DNA of 41,147 nucleotides, taken from Clostridia bacterium (GTDB lineage: Bacteria; Bacillota; Clostridia; Oscillospirales; Acutalibacteraceae). The notes under the pieces were generated by a model. The model was given only the letters and a program-made list of their open reading frames with translations, had not been told where the DNA came from and did not search any database. The translations under genes were made by a program, and so were the position numbers. Positions 33,120-41,147 of this stretch are shown here, piece by piece (position 1 is the stretch's first letter; each line of letters opens with the position of its first letter). The stretch lies in contig JAFQON010000018.1 in the NCBI GenBank assembly GCA_017403185.1, forward strand, positions 1 to 41,147, read 5' to 3'.

Positions 33120-36100
33120 GTGAAACGATATCTCAAAAAACTGACTGCTTTTTTACTGTCGGCATTAATGATTTTCGGTGCTGTCTCGGCTGTAAGGATA
33201 GAGGCAAACGCAGCAGTGAAGTATAAACAGAAAGAAATAATCAAATTCGGTTCATATCCGCAGAGTGAGGTCACAGACACGGCTTTGCTCAGCAAGCTCA
33301 ATGATTTAGAGCTTGATTGGGTATCATACGGATACTATACGGGCAATGGCTCTCTCGGCGGCATGGTTCAGAGCGATTATATGAAATATGCCGATGTTAC
33401 ATACGGCGGCAGCAAATACAGAGCCGTAACCTTCACACAATACAGACCCACATATGTAAAATATGCTGCGGATGAAACAGGTGAACACAGCCGTCAGGAT
33501 GATAACGGATACAATATAAATAATGTATACTGGTTCAAATACGAGCCTTTGGAGTGGAAGATAATCGACCCTGTAAACGGGCTTGTAATGTGTCAAAGCA
33601 TTATTGACTCGCAGCCGATAAGCGCCACCGTTTACAGCGGATATTACAACAATATAGCTGAGGGCTTCAGCAAGCGTTATATCTGTGACTATAAATCAAG
33701 TTCGCTCAGAGCGTGGCTTAACGGCGATTTTTATAATCTTGCCTTTACCGATGCTGAGCGTGCGGAAATTCAGCTCACTCACCTTGACAGCACGGCAAGC
33801 AATGTGTACTACGGTCACGCAAGTGATGATTATATTTATTTTCTCACCACTGATGATGTTGTGAATTCTGACCTGACCTTCAGCGATAACAGGTATTTTT
33901 CTTCTTCAACAAGGCAGGCGTCAGGCACGGATTATGCGAAGAGTCAGGGTCTTTATGTGACGAACGCTCCGGGAGAAGACGATGACGGAATGTCAAGATG
34001 GTGGCTCCGCAATCCTTACGGCAGAATGAACGATTCCGTGCATATTGTTACGGCTGACGGCTACAGCCCCACGGGCACCGATGCAGCGAATACCGATGTG
34101 GGTGTAAGGCCTGTTATGAGGCTCGGAATGGTCATAGATGCCAACAAAAAATACAAGGTTGAATATAAAATCGAGGGATATGTTCCCGAATACTACACCA
34201 AAGAGCTTGAACCGGAAACGGTTCAGGTTGGCGCTGATGTGAAACCGGTGGATTTCGGCAGCCCGAGCGGTGATTATACCTTTGACGGCTGGTATTACAA
34301 CGGCGAAAAGGTAACAACCCTTGAAATGCCTGCTCACGATATTCAGCTTACCGGCAGATGGGTCACCGATGAGCCTGCGCTGGGCATTGAAACCCGTTTT
34401 TATAAGTATGACGAAACAGCTCAGGATTGGGTTGAAACAAACAGGGTTGAGCCCGGTGAAGAAGTGAAGCTCAGACTGTTTGTTGATACAACATATGCTG
34501 CAGGCTACGGCGATGTTCTTGTGTTTTATGACAGCACATTCTTTGAAGATGATTATGTTACCGATGATTGGCATGAACTCACAGTGAATACCGACCCTGA
34601 AAGCTCAGCGGCGGTGAATGAAGTATGGGGTGATTTCCAAAAGCTTGATCGATCTGATGATTTGATTTTTGAGCAGCTCAGAAAAGACGAACTTTACAAG
34701 GAGAATTATTACGACTACAATGCGTTTAAGATCTTTTTCGAGCTCGGCACGGGAGAATGTGCAAAGCTGAGCGGCGATCAGTGGCTTGCGGAATTTGACC
34801 TGAGGGTTTCGCCGGATGTTATAGGCTACGCTCAGGCACCTGTTCCCTCGAGCACAGTCAAATATTCTTATGATGACTCGGGCTACACAGATGTTACTAT
34901 AGGCGTTGAGGGGGAATCCGTATATGACTCGGTTACCCTTTATAAATCAGATGTATGGAACAGCTCAGTCAGAAACGGCTATGTTACCACAAGCACCACC
35001 GTTACATGGTACGGTAACGGCGGCATCTTTGAGGGCGTTTACGACGAACACGGCTATGAAGCATATGAGGTGACGAAGGTGTTGCCAAGCGGCGGATATC
35101 TATATCCCGATTATGACCTCGGCACATGGGTTTACAGAGAAGGCTACAATCTTATGGGCTGGTATGATGAATACGGCTATGACTATGACCGTGAGCCGTT
35201 TGACCCGATCCCCCTTGACAGAGCGGAGATTTTTTTGGGTGCCGAGTGGGAGCCCATGACCGTAACCGTTGAATTCCTTGACAGCTATTACGGAGAGCTT
35301 ATCTATTCTCAGGATTTTTTATATGATGAAGAGATAGTGTTCCCGGATATGCCTGAGTTGGAAGGCTTCACCTTCGGGGGCTGGCTGGATGATAACGGTT
35401 ATCCTGTTGAAGAATACGAACGGGTGAATCTGAGAAATACAAGATATCATGCGGCATATTATTATAATGAGCATGATGTTGTGTATATGTCAGACGGCGT
35501 TGAGCTTGAAAGGTATACCGTTTTATACGGCGATAAAGTGCCGGAGCCTTCGTACCCGCCCACAAAGAAGGGTCACACCTTCGCAGGCTGGAAGAGTGTT
35601 ACTTATATAGAGGGTGTTGACGGAATCCCCGAAACCATGCCCGACAGCGAGCTGATATTTGAGGCGGTTTGGGAGGCAAACAGGCACACGGTAACATTTG
35701 TCGATATCAACAATTATGACAGCTTATGTGCCGTTTCATACGAATATGGCGAGCTTGTTGAAATGCCCGACCCCGACTATACTGTCAAGACGGGATATAC
35801 TTTTGACGGCTGGTATTTTGAAGACGGCACACCCGTTGCATTCCCGTTTGAAATGCCCGATAACGATGTGATTATCTGTGCAGACTGGGTTGAAAATGTA
35901 TATGAAATCACTTTTGATTCCTTGGGTGGCTCGCCTGTTGAGCCGATAAAGGCAGATTATCTGTCAGAAGTTGATGCTCCCGCAGAGCCCGAAAAAGAAG
36001 GCTTCCGCTTTGTCGGTTGGTCATATGTTCACCCTGACAGCGGTCATGAAACAGAAATGGTTCAGTTCCCGTTTTGGGTTCCTGCTGACTGTATAACTCT

Positions 36101-37424
36101 TTATGCAGTTTGGGAGGCAAACGAACACACGGTAACCTTTGATACACAAGGCGGCAGAGAGATTGAGCCTGTCAGCGCAAATTACGGCGAGCTTGTTGAA
36201 ATGCCTGACTACCCTGTTAAGACGGGATATGCGTTTGCAGGCTGGAGCTACGAAGACGGCACGCCCGTTGAATTCCCGTTTGAAATGCCCGACAGCGATG
36301 TGGTTATCCGTGCGGAGTGGATTGTTTATCAGTTCGAAATCAATTTCGAATCTCAGGGAGGTTCGTTTGTTGAGCCGATAAAGGCAGATTATTTGGCAGA
36401 AGTTGATGCTCCCGCACAGCCCGAAAAAGAAGGCTTCCGCTTTGTCGGCTGGTCATATCTGCCCGATGACTATTATCAATCGGCAATGGCTGAATTCCCG
36501 ATTGTAATGCCCGTTAACGGCACAACCCTTTACGCCGTATGGGAGCCTGAAAAATACACAGTAACCTACAACATCGGCGAAGAAAGTCTCGTGTATTCCG
36601 TTGAGTTTGACTCGGAGATTCCTCAGCCGGATATGTCGGATTTTGACGGCAAGGAGCTTATTTGCTGGCTTGATTCCGACGGCAACGAGGTGCAGATACC
36701 CTTCCTTATGCCTGCGCATGAATTGGAGTTCACCGCAAGGTTCAGATATGTGAGCGTTTCCGATGAGTTCAATGTTACCGCAACATATGACGATGATTGC
36801 TTTGCCGAGGATGCGAAGCTGAGCGTCAATGCAATAAGCGGTGAAAGCAAGCTCGGCAGCATTTATATGCTCGGCGGCAGCTATTACAAGCAGGTGGGCT
36901 TTTTCAACATAAAAATGCTCAACGGTAAATCTGAGGCTGTTCAGCCTCAGAACGGCAAAAAAGTAACCGTCAGCTTCCCGATTCCTGCAGGCTGCAGTGA
37001 GAAAAATGAGTTTATAATCACTCATTGGCTTTCCGGCGGCGGCAGAGAGAGGTTCACAACCGGCAGCAATGCCCGAATAGAGAGCGGCTTTATCTTTATT
37101 GAAATCGGCGAGTTCAGCGAATTCTCAATCCATGTCAGGTCATCCGCAAAGGTAACAAAAGCACCTTCAAAGACGGCATATAATTATAAGGAAGAGCTTG
37201 ACCTGAGCGGAATAGAGCTCACCGTGACAATGACCGACGGCACAACCCGTAAAATCACGGACACCTCAAAAATAAATGTCAGCGGTTATGATTCCTCAAA
37301 AATCGGCGAGCAGACCGTAACCGTTGATTATAACGGCGAGAAGGCTGCGTTCACAGTCACCGTAAGCTATGCTTGGTGGCAGTGGATAATCAGAATTCTC
37401 TTCCTCGGATTCCTCTGGTATTAA
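33120..37424 (+). CDS. Giant secreted InlB/Flg_new-repeat surface protein
   Basis: The 1434-residue protein starts with GTG at 33120 after GGGAGGAG and has a signal peptide (MKRYLKKLTAFLLSALMIFG..., cleavage near ANA). Next comes a DUF6273-like domain (about 40-340: SSLRAWLNGDFYN, WWLRNPYG, DVGVRPVMRL). A cohesin-like stretch lies around 415-600. About nine Flg_new/InlB B-type repeats (VTFDTQGG...GYAFAGW...AVW) fill most of 340-1220. The C-terminal module (about 1207-1434) ends in a bacterial Ig-like domain and the tail AWWQWIIRILFLGFLWY. It has no LPXTG. It is cotranscribed with the ECF sigma gene and is likely a surface adhesin or sensor; binding partner unknown. Confidence 0.85.
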   Translation: MKRYLKKLTAFLLSALMIFGAVSAVRIEANAAVKYKQKEIIKFGSYPQSEVTDTALLSKLNDLELDWVSYGYYTGNGSLGGMVQSDYMKYADVTYGGSKYRAVTFTQYRPTYVKYAADETGEHSRQDDNGYNINNVYWFKYEPLEWKIIDPVNGLVMCQSIIDSQPISATVYSGYYNNIAEGFSKRYICDYKSSSLRAWLNGDFYNLAFTDAERAEIQLTHLDSTASNVYYGHASDDYIYFLTTDDVVNSDLTFSDNRYFSSSTRQASGTDYAKSQGLYVTNAPGEDDDGMSRWWLRNPYGRMNDSVHIVTADGYSPTGTDAANTDVGVRPVMRLGMVIDANKKYKVEYKIEGYVPEYYTKELEPETVQVGADVKPVDFGSPSGDYTFDGWYYNGEKVTTLEMPAHDIQLTGRWVTDEPALGIETRFYKYDETAQDWVETNRVEPGEEVKLRLFVDTTYAAGYGDVLVFYDSTFFEDDYVTDDWHELTVNTDPESSAAVNEVWGDFQKLDRSDDLIFEQLRKDELYKENYYDYNAFKIFFELGTGECAKLSGDQWLAEFDLRVSPDVIGYAQAPVPSSTVKYSYDDSGYTDVTIGVEGESVYDSVTLYKSDVWNSSVRNGYVTTSTTVTWYGNGGIFEGVYDEHGYEAYEVTKVLPSGGYLYPDYDLGTWVYREGYNLMGWYDEYGYDYDREPFDPIPLDRAEIFLGAEWEPMTVTVEFLDSYYGELIYSQDFLYDEEIVFPDMPELEGFTFGGWLDDNGYPVEEYERVNLRNTRYHAAYYYNEHDVVYMSDGVELERYTVLYGDKVPEPSYPPTKKGHTFAGWKSVTYIEGVDGIPETMPDSELIFEAVWEANRHTVTFVDINNYDSLCAVSYEYGELVEMPDPDYTVKTGYTFDGWYFEDGTPVAFPFEMPDNDVIICADWVENVYEITFDSLGGSPVEPIKADYLSEVDAPAEPEKEGFRFVGWSYVHPDSGHETEMVQFPFWVPADCITLYAVWEANEHTVTFDTQGGREIEPVSANYGELVEMPDYPVKTGYAFAGWSYEDGTPVEFPFEMPDSDVVIRAEWIVYQFEINFESQGGSFVEPIKADYLAEVDAPAQPEKEGFRFVGWSYLPDDYYQSAMAEFPIVMPVNGTTLYAVWEPEKYTVTYNIGEESLVYSVEFDSEIPQPDMSDFDGKELICWLDSDGNEVQIPFLMPAHELEFTARFRYVSVSDEFNVTATYDDDCFAEDAKLSVNAISGESKLGSIYMLGGSYYKQVGFFNIKMLNGKSEAVQPQNGKKVTVSFPIPAGCSEKNEFIITHWLSGGGRERFTTGSNARIESGFIFIEIGEFSEFSIHVRSSAKVTKAPSKTAYNYKEELDLSGIELTVTMTDGTTRKITDTSKINVSGYDSSKIGEQTVTVDYNGEKAAFTVTVSYAWWQWIIRILFLGFLWY
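35667..36540 (+). repeat. Tandem duplication of a two-repeat unit in the giant surface gene
   Basis: Two adjacent units of 441 and 429 bp, beginning at GTTTGGGAGGCAAAC (35667) and (36108), each encode an A-type repeat (GELVEMPD...KTGY.F.GW, EDGTPV.FPFEMPD) then a B-type repeat (EPIKADYL.EVDAPA.PEKEG, FRFVGWSY). The A-B-A-B order shows a recent duplication of a two-repeat block. Confidence 0.85.
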
Positions 37425-37429
37425 TAAAT

Positions 37430-37454
37430 CGGGAGAAGCTTTTTGCTTCTCCCG
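37430..37454 (+). promoter_or_regulatory. Intergenic hairpin between the two surface genes
   Basis: CGGGAGAAGC (37430-37439) pairs perfectly with GCTTCTCCCG (37445-37454) around TTTTT. No T-run follows, so it could be a partial terminator, an mRNA-stabilising hairpin or a processing site that sets different levels of the two genes. Confidence 0.6.
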
Positions 37455-37479
37455 TGAATGTGTTTAAGGAGCGGCTTTT

Positions 37480-40251
37480 ATGAAAACAAAGTCAAAAAGA
37501 ATTATTTCAATCTTTCTTACAGCCGTAATGCTTATGAGCATTGCGGCAATGGGCATTTCGGCGTTTGCGGCAACGGAATACACGGAAGGCTCTTATCGCT
37601 ACACGGTTTCGGGCAGCGAAGCAACAATCACAAAGGCAACGAATGTTTCGGGTGATATAACTCTTCCTGCAGCCCTCGGCGGCTACCCCGTAACAGCGAT
37701 AGCAGACGGAGTTTTTGCTCACAACACTGCGATCACGCAAGCTGTTATCCCCGACAGCGTAAAAACCATCGGCAACAGTGCATTTGAGGGCTGCACCGCT
37801 CTTGCAGGCATAGAGATTACCGCAAGCGTTACGAACATCGGCTCAGGTGTGTTCAGAGGCTGCACATCCCTTGAAAAAATAGCGGTTGAAGAGGGCAATC
37901 CCTCATACACCGCCGACGAAACAGGTGTTCTTTTCACTAAAGATAAGACAAAAATCGTTGGCTACCCTGCAGGCAACAAGAGAACGGAATATGTTATACC
38001 TGATTATGTTACCGAAATTGAAAGATATTCATTTGCGGGCAGCGTGAATCTTGAAGAGGTTATCTGGAATAATCCTGCTATCAAGCTTGGTCTTGGTGCA
38101 TTTTCGGATTGCAGGGGGCTTCGCACCGTAACAATTCCCGAAGGCACGACTCATCTGAGCGACTGGCTTTTCAATGCCTGCTTCAGCCTTTCGGAAATAA
38201 ACTTCCCCGAAAGCCTTGAATCAATAGCTTCGGGCACCTTCCATTGGTGCACAGGACTTGAATATGTTGAGCTTCCCTCGGGGCTTAAGGAAATCGGCAA
38301 CAACGCATTCAGGGAGTGTGAAAGGCTTAAGGGAATCAAGCTTCCCGACGGCCTTGAGGTTATCAGACCCAACGCATTTCATCAGTGCTTCAGCCTGGAA
38401 AGCATTGAAATCCCCGAAAGCGTTACATACATCGGAGATACGGCGTTTTACCAGTGCTATTCACTTAAAGAAATTACATTCCCCAAGGGAACAACCGCAA
38501 TTTACGGCTCAACTCTGCGCTATTGTGTTGACCTTGAGAATGTATCGATTCCCGACAGCGTCACAGCCATTAACGATGATTCATTCATGGATTGCAGAAG
38601 CCTTGAAACCGTCACAATTCCTGAAAATGTAAAAGCCGTAACAGGCAAGGCGTTTGTTAACTGCATTGCCTTTGAAAGTGTATCCGTTGATGCGGATAAT
38701 CCGTATTTCACCGCAGACAGCAGCGGAGTTCTTTTCAATAACAACAAAACAAAGCTTGTTTATTATCCTGCCAACAAGCAGCAGAAGGTTTATACCGTGC
38801 CCGATACCGTAACCTCAATCGGCACTTATGCTTTTGGCAGCGCTCAGACTCTTGCAAGCGTTATTATTCCCGACAGCGTTACGGCGATTGAAGCCGCAGC
38901 TTTTTACGGCAATAATATACGTGATATTTATTTCGAAGGCACTCAGGAGCAGTGGAATGAATTTGCTGCTGCAACAGATACGGCAAATCCCGTTACCGCA
39001 ACGGTTCATTTCAATCATAAATCAACTGACCATGTGCATGAATATGCACAGTCAATCACAGCTGAGCCCACCTGCTCGGCAAACGGAACAAAGTCGTATT
39101 CCTGCTCATGCAGTGAGAGTATACAGACAAGCTTGCACTACAGCACTGCAAAAATGCTGTGTTCAGATGCAGAGCGTGAATGGAAGGTTGTTGAGCCTGC
39201 GGATTGCTCGGCGGCGGGCACACGCAATCTCTGCTGCAGCAAGTGCGGCTATGCCCTTTTGGTCAGAGATACGGAAAAGCCTGCACACAGCCTCGGCATA
39301 ACTGTTTCGGACTCGGCAATTGACTTTGAATGCACAGACTGCGGATACTCATACACCGAGGAAATCCCCGACGGCGCAGGCTATGTTCATTATAAGGGCG
39401 GCGAAAAAGAAAGAGTTCATATTTATAATGCGGGCGAAAAAATTGTTGTTCCTCCTGTACCCGAAAAAGAGGGTCTGAGCTTCTTCGGTTGGAAGGATGA
39501 GAGCGGAAATACCGTTGAGCTCGGCACAATGCCTGCGGGCAACCTTGTTCTTACCGCCGCTTTCGGCAAAATTCTTGAATCGGAGAGCTTCGATGTTACC
39601 GCAACCTTTGACGAGGACTGCTTCAATGAGGATGTCAGCCTGAGTGTAAAGGAAGTTGAAGGCGAAAGCAAGCTCGGCAGCATTTATATGCTCGGCAAGG
39701 AGAGCTATAAGCAGGTCGGATTCTTCAACATTAAAATGGTTAATGAAAAGTCCGAGACCGTTCAGCCCAACAGCGGCAAAACGGTAACTGTTAAATTCCC
39801 GATTCCCGAGGGATACGGCGAAGGCGACAGATTCATAATCACCCACTGGTTCTCAAACGGCGACAGAGAACGCTTCTCAACCGATGCGGGCGGCGGCGCA
39901 ATTATCGAAAACGGATATATAATCATTAGTGTCGGTCAATTCAGCGAGTTTTCAATCCATGTCAAAACATCGGCAAAGGTGTCAAAGCTTCCTTCAAAGA
40001 CGGCGTACAACTACAAAGAAGGGCTGAATCTCAGCGGAATTGAATTGACCGTAACAAACTCAGACGGCACAACCGAAAAGGTTACGGACACATCAAAAAT
40101 GACGGTCAGCGGTTATGATTCCTCAAAAGTCGGCGAACAGACGGTGTTTGTTGAGTATGACGGCTGCCGTGCCGAGTTCACCGTCACCGTAAGCTATGCG
40201 TGGTGGCAGTGGATAATCCGAATTCTTCTTCTCGGTTTCCTCTGGTATTAA
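37480..40251 (+). CDS. BspA-like leucine-rich-repeat surface protein
   Basis: The 923-residue protein has a signal peptide (cleavage after ISAFA, near residue 29). From about 60 to 520 it is a chain of LRR_5/BspA-type repeats (VTAIADGVFAHNTAITQAVI, IPDSVKTIGNSAFEGCTALAG and so on). Two Cys-containing segments follow (SCSCSESI; CCSKCGYAL; CTDCGY), then one Flg_new-like repeat (GLSFFGW) and the same C-terminal module (about 695-923) as the preceding gene, ending AWWQWIIRILLLGFLWY. BspA-like proteins often act as adhesins in gut and oral bacteria. AAGGAG lies before the ATG. It is probably cotranscribed with the upstream genes, 55 bp away. No LPXTG. Confidence 0.87.
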   Translation: MKTKSKRIISIFLTAVMLMSIAAMGISAFAATEYTEGSYRYTVSGSEATITKATNVSGDITLPAALGGYPVTAIADGVFAHNTAITQAVIPDSVKTIGNSAFEGCTALAGIEITASVTNIGSGVFRGCTSLEKIAVEEGNPSYTADETGVLFTKDKTKIVGYPAGNKRTEYVIPDYVTEIERYSFAGSVNLEEVIWNNPAIKLGLGAFSDCRGLRTVTIPEGTTHLSDWLFNACFSLSEINFPESLESIASGTFHWCTGLEYVELPSGLKEIGNNAFRECERLKGIKLPDGLEVIRPNAFHQCFSLESIEIPESVTYIGDTAFYQCYSLKEITFPKGTTAIYGSTLRYCVDLENVSIPDSVTAINDDSFMDCRSLETVTIPENVKAVTGKAFVNCIAFESVSVDADNPYFTADSSGVLFNNNKTKLVYYPANKQQKVYTVPDTVTSIGTYAFGSAQTLASVIIPDSVTAIEAAAFYGNNIRDIYFEGTQEQWNEFAAATDTANPVTATVHFNHKSTDHVHEYAQSITAEPTCSANGTKSYSCSCSESIQTSLHYSTAKMLCSDAEREWKVVEPADCSAAGTRNLCCSKCGYALLVRDTEKPAHSLGITVSDSAIDFECTDCGYSYTEEIPDGAGYVHYKGGEKERVHIYNAGEKIVVPPVPEKEGLSFFGWKDESGNTVELGTMPAGNLVLTAAFGKILESESFDVTATFDEDCFNEDVSLSVKEVEGESKLGSIYMLGKESYKQVGFFNIKMVNEKSETVQPNSGKTVTVKFPIPEGYGEGDRFIITHWFSNGDRERFSTDAGGGAIIENGYIIISVGQFSEFSIHVKTSAKVSKLPSKTAYNYKEGLNLSGIELTVTNSDGTTEKVTDTSKMTVSGYDSSKVGEQTVFVEYDGCRAEFTVTVSYAWWQWIIRILLLGFLWY

Positions 40252-40261
40252 AACACTTTTG

Positions 40262-40296
40262 CGGACACGGCAAAAATTTTGCTGTGTCCGTTTTTC
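40262..40296 (+). terminator. Terminator after the surface-protein operon
   Basis: CGGACACGGCAAAA (40262-40275) pairs with 40277-40290 (one wobble; the central A/T pairs would open as loop), followed by TTTTTCT. It starts 11 bp after the stop codon. Confidence 0.9.
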
Positions 40297-40323
40297 TGTA
40301 TTTAGGGGGATTTTTTTGCAAAC

Positions 40324-40337
40324 ACACCATATGGTGT
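40324..40337. promoter_or_regulatory. 14-bp perfect palindrome in an AT-rich spacer
   Basis: ACACCATATGGTGT is a perfect inverted repeat, 139 bp before the rpsJ promoter. The stretch 40297-40475 around it has no ORF of note and is AT-rich. The palindrome could be an operator for a dimeric regulator or the end of a lost element; no protein is assigned. Confidence 0.4.
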
Positions 40338-40475
40338 ATAGCTCCATATATTATATATACCTTTTATATATGTGCTTTTGCATCGGAATTCAATTCACTG
40401 AGTTAAAGCGTCAAAACCCTTGATATCATTGGGATTGAGGGCTTTAAAAAAATTGAAAAAATTTGAGAAAAACTA

Positions 40476-40504
40476 TTGACACACCAAATATATTATGTTA
40501 TTAT
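40476..40504 (+). promoter_or_regulatory. Promoter of the S10 ribosomal operon
   Basis: TTGACA (40476-40481), a 17-bp spacer ending TGT, and TATTAT (40499-40504). Expected transcript start near 40511, leaving a leader of about 320 nt. Confidence 0.85.
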
Positions 40505-40510
40505 CTTAAG

Positions 40511-40829
40511 GCACGGGTTCAGGACAAAGGGGCAACTATGCCCGAAAATCTTCTGAAACCATGCTGATATGCGTTGATGCAGGAGGTGGCCGCTCACTGA
40601 AGCGGGAAATTTCTGCGGAGTATGTCCGATTTTAAACCGGGCGAATTGTGTCCTTGCGAAAGGTCTGCCGTTCCCGGGCAGCCTTGTTGCGGGATACCTA
40701 TGTGCAAATGAGCGAAAGCTTTCCCGGAAATATGTTTTTCCGGTTTTTAAATCGGACGGGTTGAAACACCCGGGTCGGTTTTCACGAATTTGCAATTCAC
40801 AGCCCGCCAAATTCTAAGGAGGCGTTCAC
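40511..40829 (+). promoter_or_regulatory. Structured leader of rpsJ with terminator and competing long-range helix
   Basis: No credible ORF is present. Local hairpins include GGGCA/TGCCC (about 40530-40543), CCGCT/AGCGG (40590-40604) nested in GCAG/CTGC, and AAGG-CTGCC with GGCAG-CCTT (about 40660-40685). GTCCGATTT (40624-40632) pairs with AAATCGGAC (40749-40757), and AAACCGG (40634-40640) with CCGGTTT (40740-40746), a 16-bp long-range helix. This helix uses the 3' side of the terminator at 40724-40748, so the two cannot coexist. An upstream GGACA (40522-40526) can pair with TGTCC (40623-40627) and would compete with the long helix. The ligand, perhaps a ribosomal protein such as L4, is unknown. 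Confidence 0.65.
40724..40748 (+). terminator. Attenuator terminator in the rpsJ leader
   Basis: CCGGAAA (40724-40730), loop TATGTT, TTTCCGG (40737-40743), then TTTTT. The stem is short (7 bp), as is common for conditional terminators. It lies 81 bp before the rpsJ start codon. Confidence 0.65.
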
Positions 40830-41141
40830 ATGGCAGTTAAGGGAAAGATCAGAATCAGACTCAAGGGCTACGACCACAGCCTTGTTGACAAGGCAGCGGA
40901 AAAGATCGTTGAGACCGCTAAGAGAACAGGCGCTCAGGTATCAGGTCCCGTTCCCCTTCCCACAGAGAAGGAAGTCGTAACAATCCTTCGTGCTGTTCAC
41001 AAGTATAAGGACAGCAGAGAGCAGTTTGAGCAGAGAACACACAAAAGGCTTATCGACATCATCAGACCCTCAGCTAAGACAGTTGAAGCTCTGACAGGTC
41101 TTGAGCTTCCCGCAGGCGTTGAAATCGAAATCAAGCTTTAA
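40830..41141 (+). CDS. rpsJ: 30S ribosomal protein S10 (NusE)
   Basis: The 103-residue protein has the S10 signatures [37 protein letters not shown] and [15 protein letters not shown]10 is a small-subunit protein and also binds NusB in antitermination. AAGGAGG precedes the ATG. It is normally the first gene of the large S10 operon, whose other members would lie beyond the window end; only 6 bases remain after the stop. It is preceded by the long leader described at 40511. Confidence 0.98.
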   Translation: MAVKGKIRIRLKGYDHSLVDKAAEKIVETAKRTGAQVSGPVPLPTEKEVVTILRAVHKYKDSREQFEQRTHKRLIDIIRPSAKTVEALTGLELPAGVEIEIKL

Positions 41142-41147
41142 TTTCAA

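Noticed and set aside
40511-40829. Calling the rpsJ leader RNase P RNA, SRP RNA or tmRNA
   Set aside because: Conserved core sequences of those RNAs that I know were not found, and the region ends in a ribosome site for rpsJ.

Overview
The window looks like chromosomal DNA of a spore-forming clostridium of the Ruminococcaceae/Oscillospiraceae type, probably a gut commensal. The evidence is spoIIE, firmicute gene orders (infC-rpmI-rplT, topA-trmFO, acp-rnc-radical SAM-smc), strong AGGAGG ribosome sites, and genes for host-glycan sugars (fucI, nanE, a ROK sugar kinase, a secreted sialidase-like protein). BspA-like and InlB-repeat surface proteins also fit a gut bacterium. No rRNA, tRNA, CRISPR array, transposase or integrase gene was seen. 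The assignment rests on recalled family features, not on a search.

Layout. 1-2090: the 3' end of L-fucose isomerase, a bidirectional terminator, and a minus-strand nanE-ROK kinase pair for N-acetylmannosamine. 2137-4431: spoIIE on the minus strand. 4629-8210: an RlmB-type rRNA methyltransferase followed by a large degenerate P-type-ATPase-like membrane protein. 8226-9657: infC-rpmI-rplT with an L20-type attenuator leader and an ATC start for infC. 9783-20653: a housekeeping run of SpoU methyltransferase, dprA, topA, trmFO, an ACP-like protein without its serine, rnc, a radical SAM protein and smc. 20787-23486: a class III aminotransferase and a two-domain class II aldolase-like protein. 23582-23776: a structured RNA resembling 6S RNA.

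23829-40251 is an accessory cell-surface region. Three copies of one promoter-like element (TTAGACCAAA, 13 nt, TCGTCTT, then GGTGTAAG) precede small membrane proteins, a secreted protein, and a small protein plus sialidase. The same region encodes an ECF-type sigma factor fused through a hydrophobic segment and a long Thr/Lys-rich stalk to a C-terminal, possibly extracellular, domain. That gene is followed closely by two giant surface proteins (1434 and 923 aa) sharing a C-terminal module and a hydrophobic aromatic tail. I infer a membrane-tethered sigma factor controlling a local surface regulon; this is the best candidate here for an undescribed system. Between these genes lies a minus-strand operon of a small beta-rich protein, a TIR-V4R fusion and an asparaginase.

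40476-41141: a strong promoter and a leader of about 320 nt before rpsJ (S10). The leader contains a terminator and a long-range 16-bp alternative helix that overlaps it, so it looks like a transcription attenuator.
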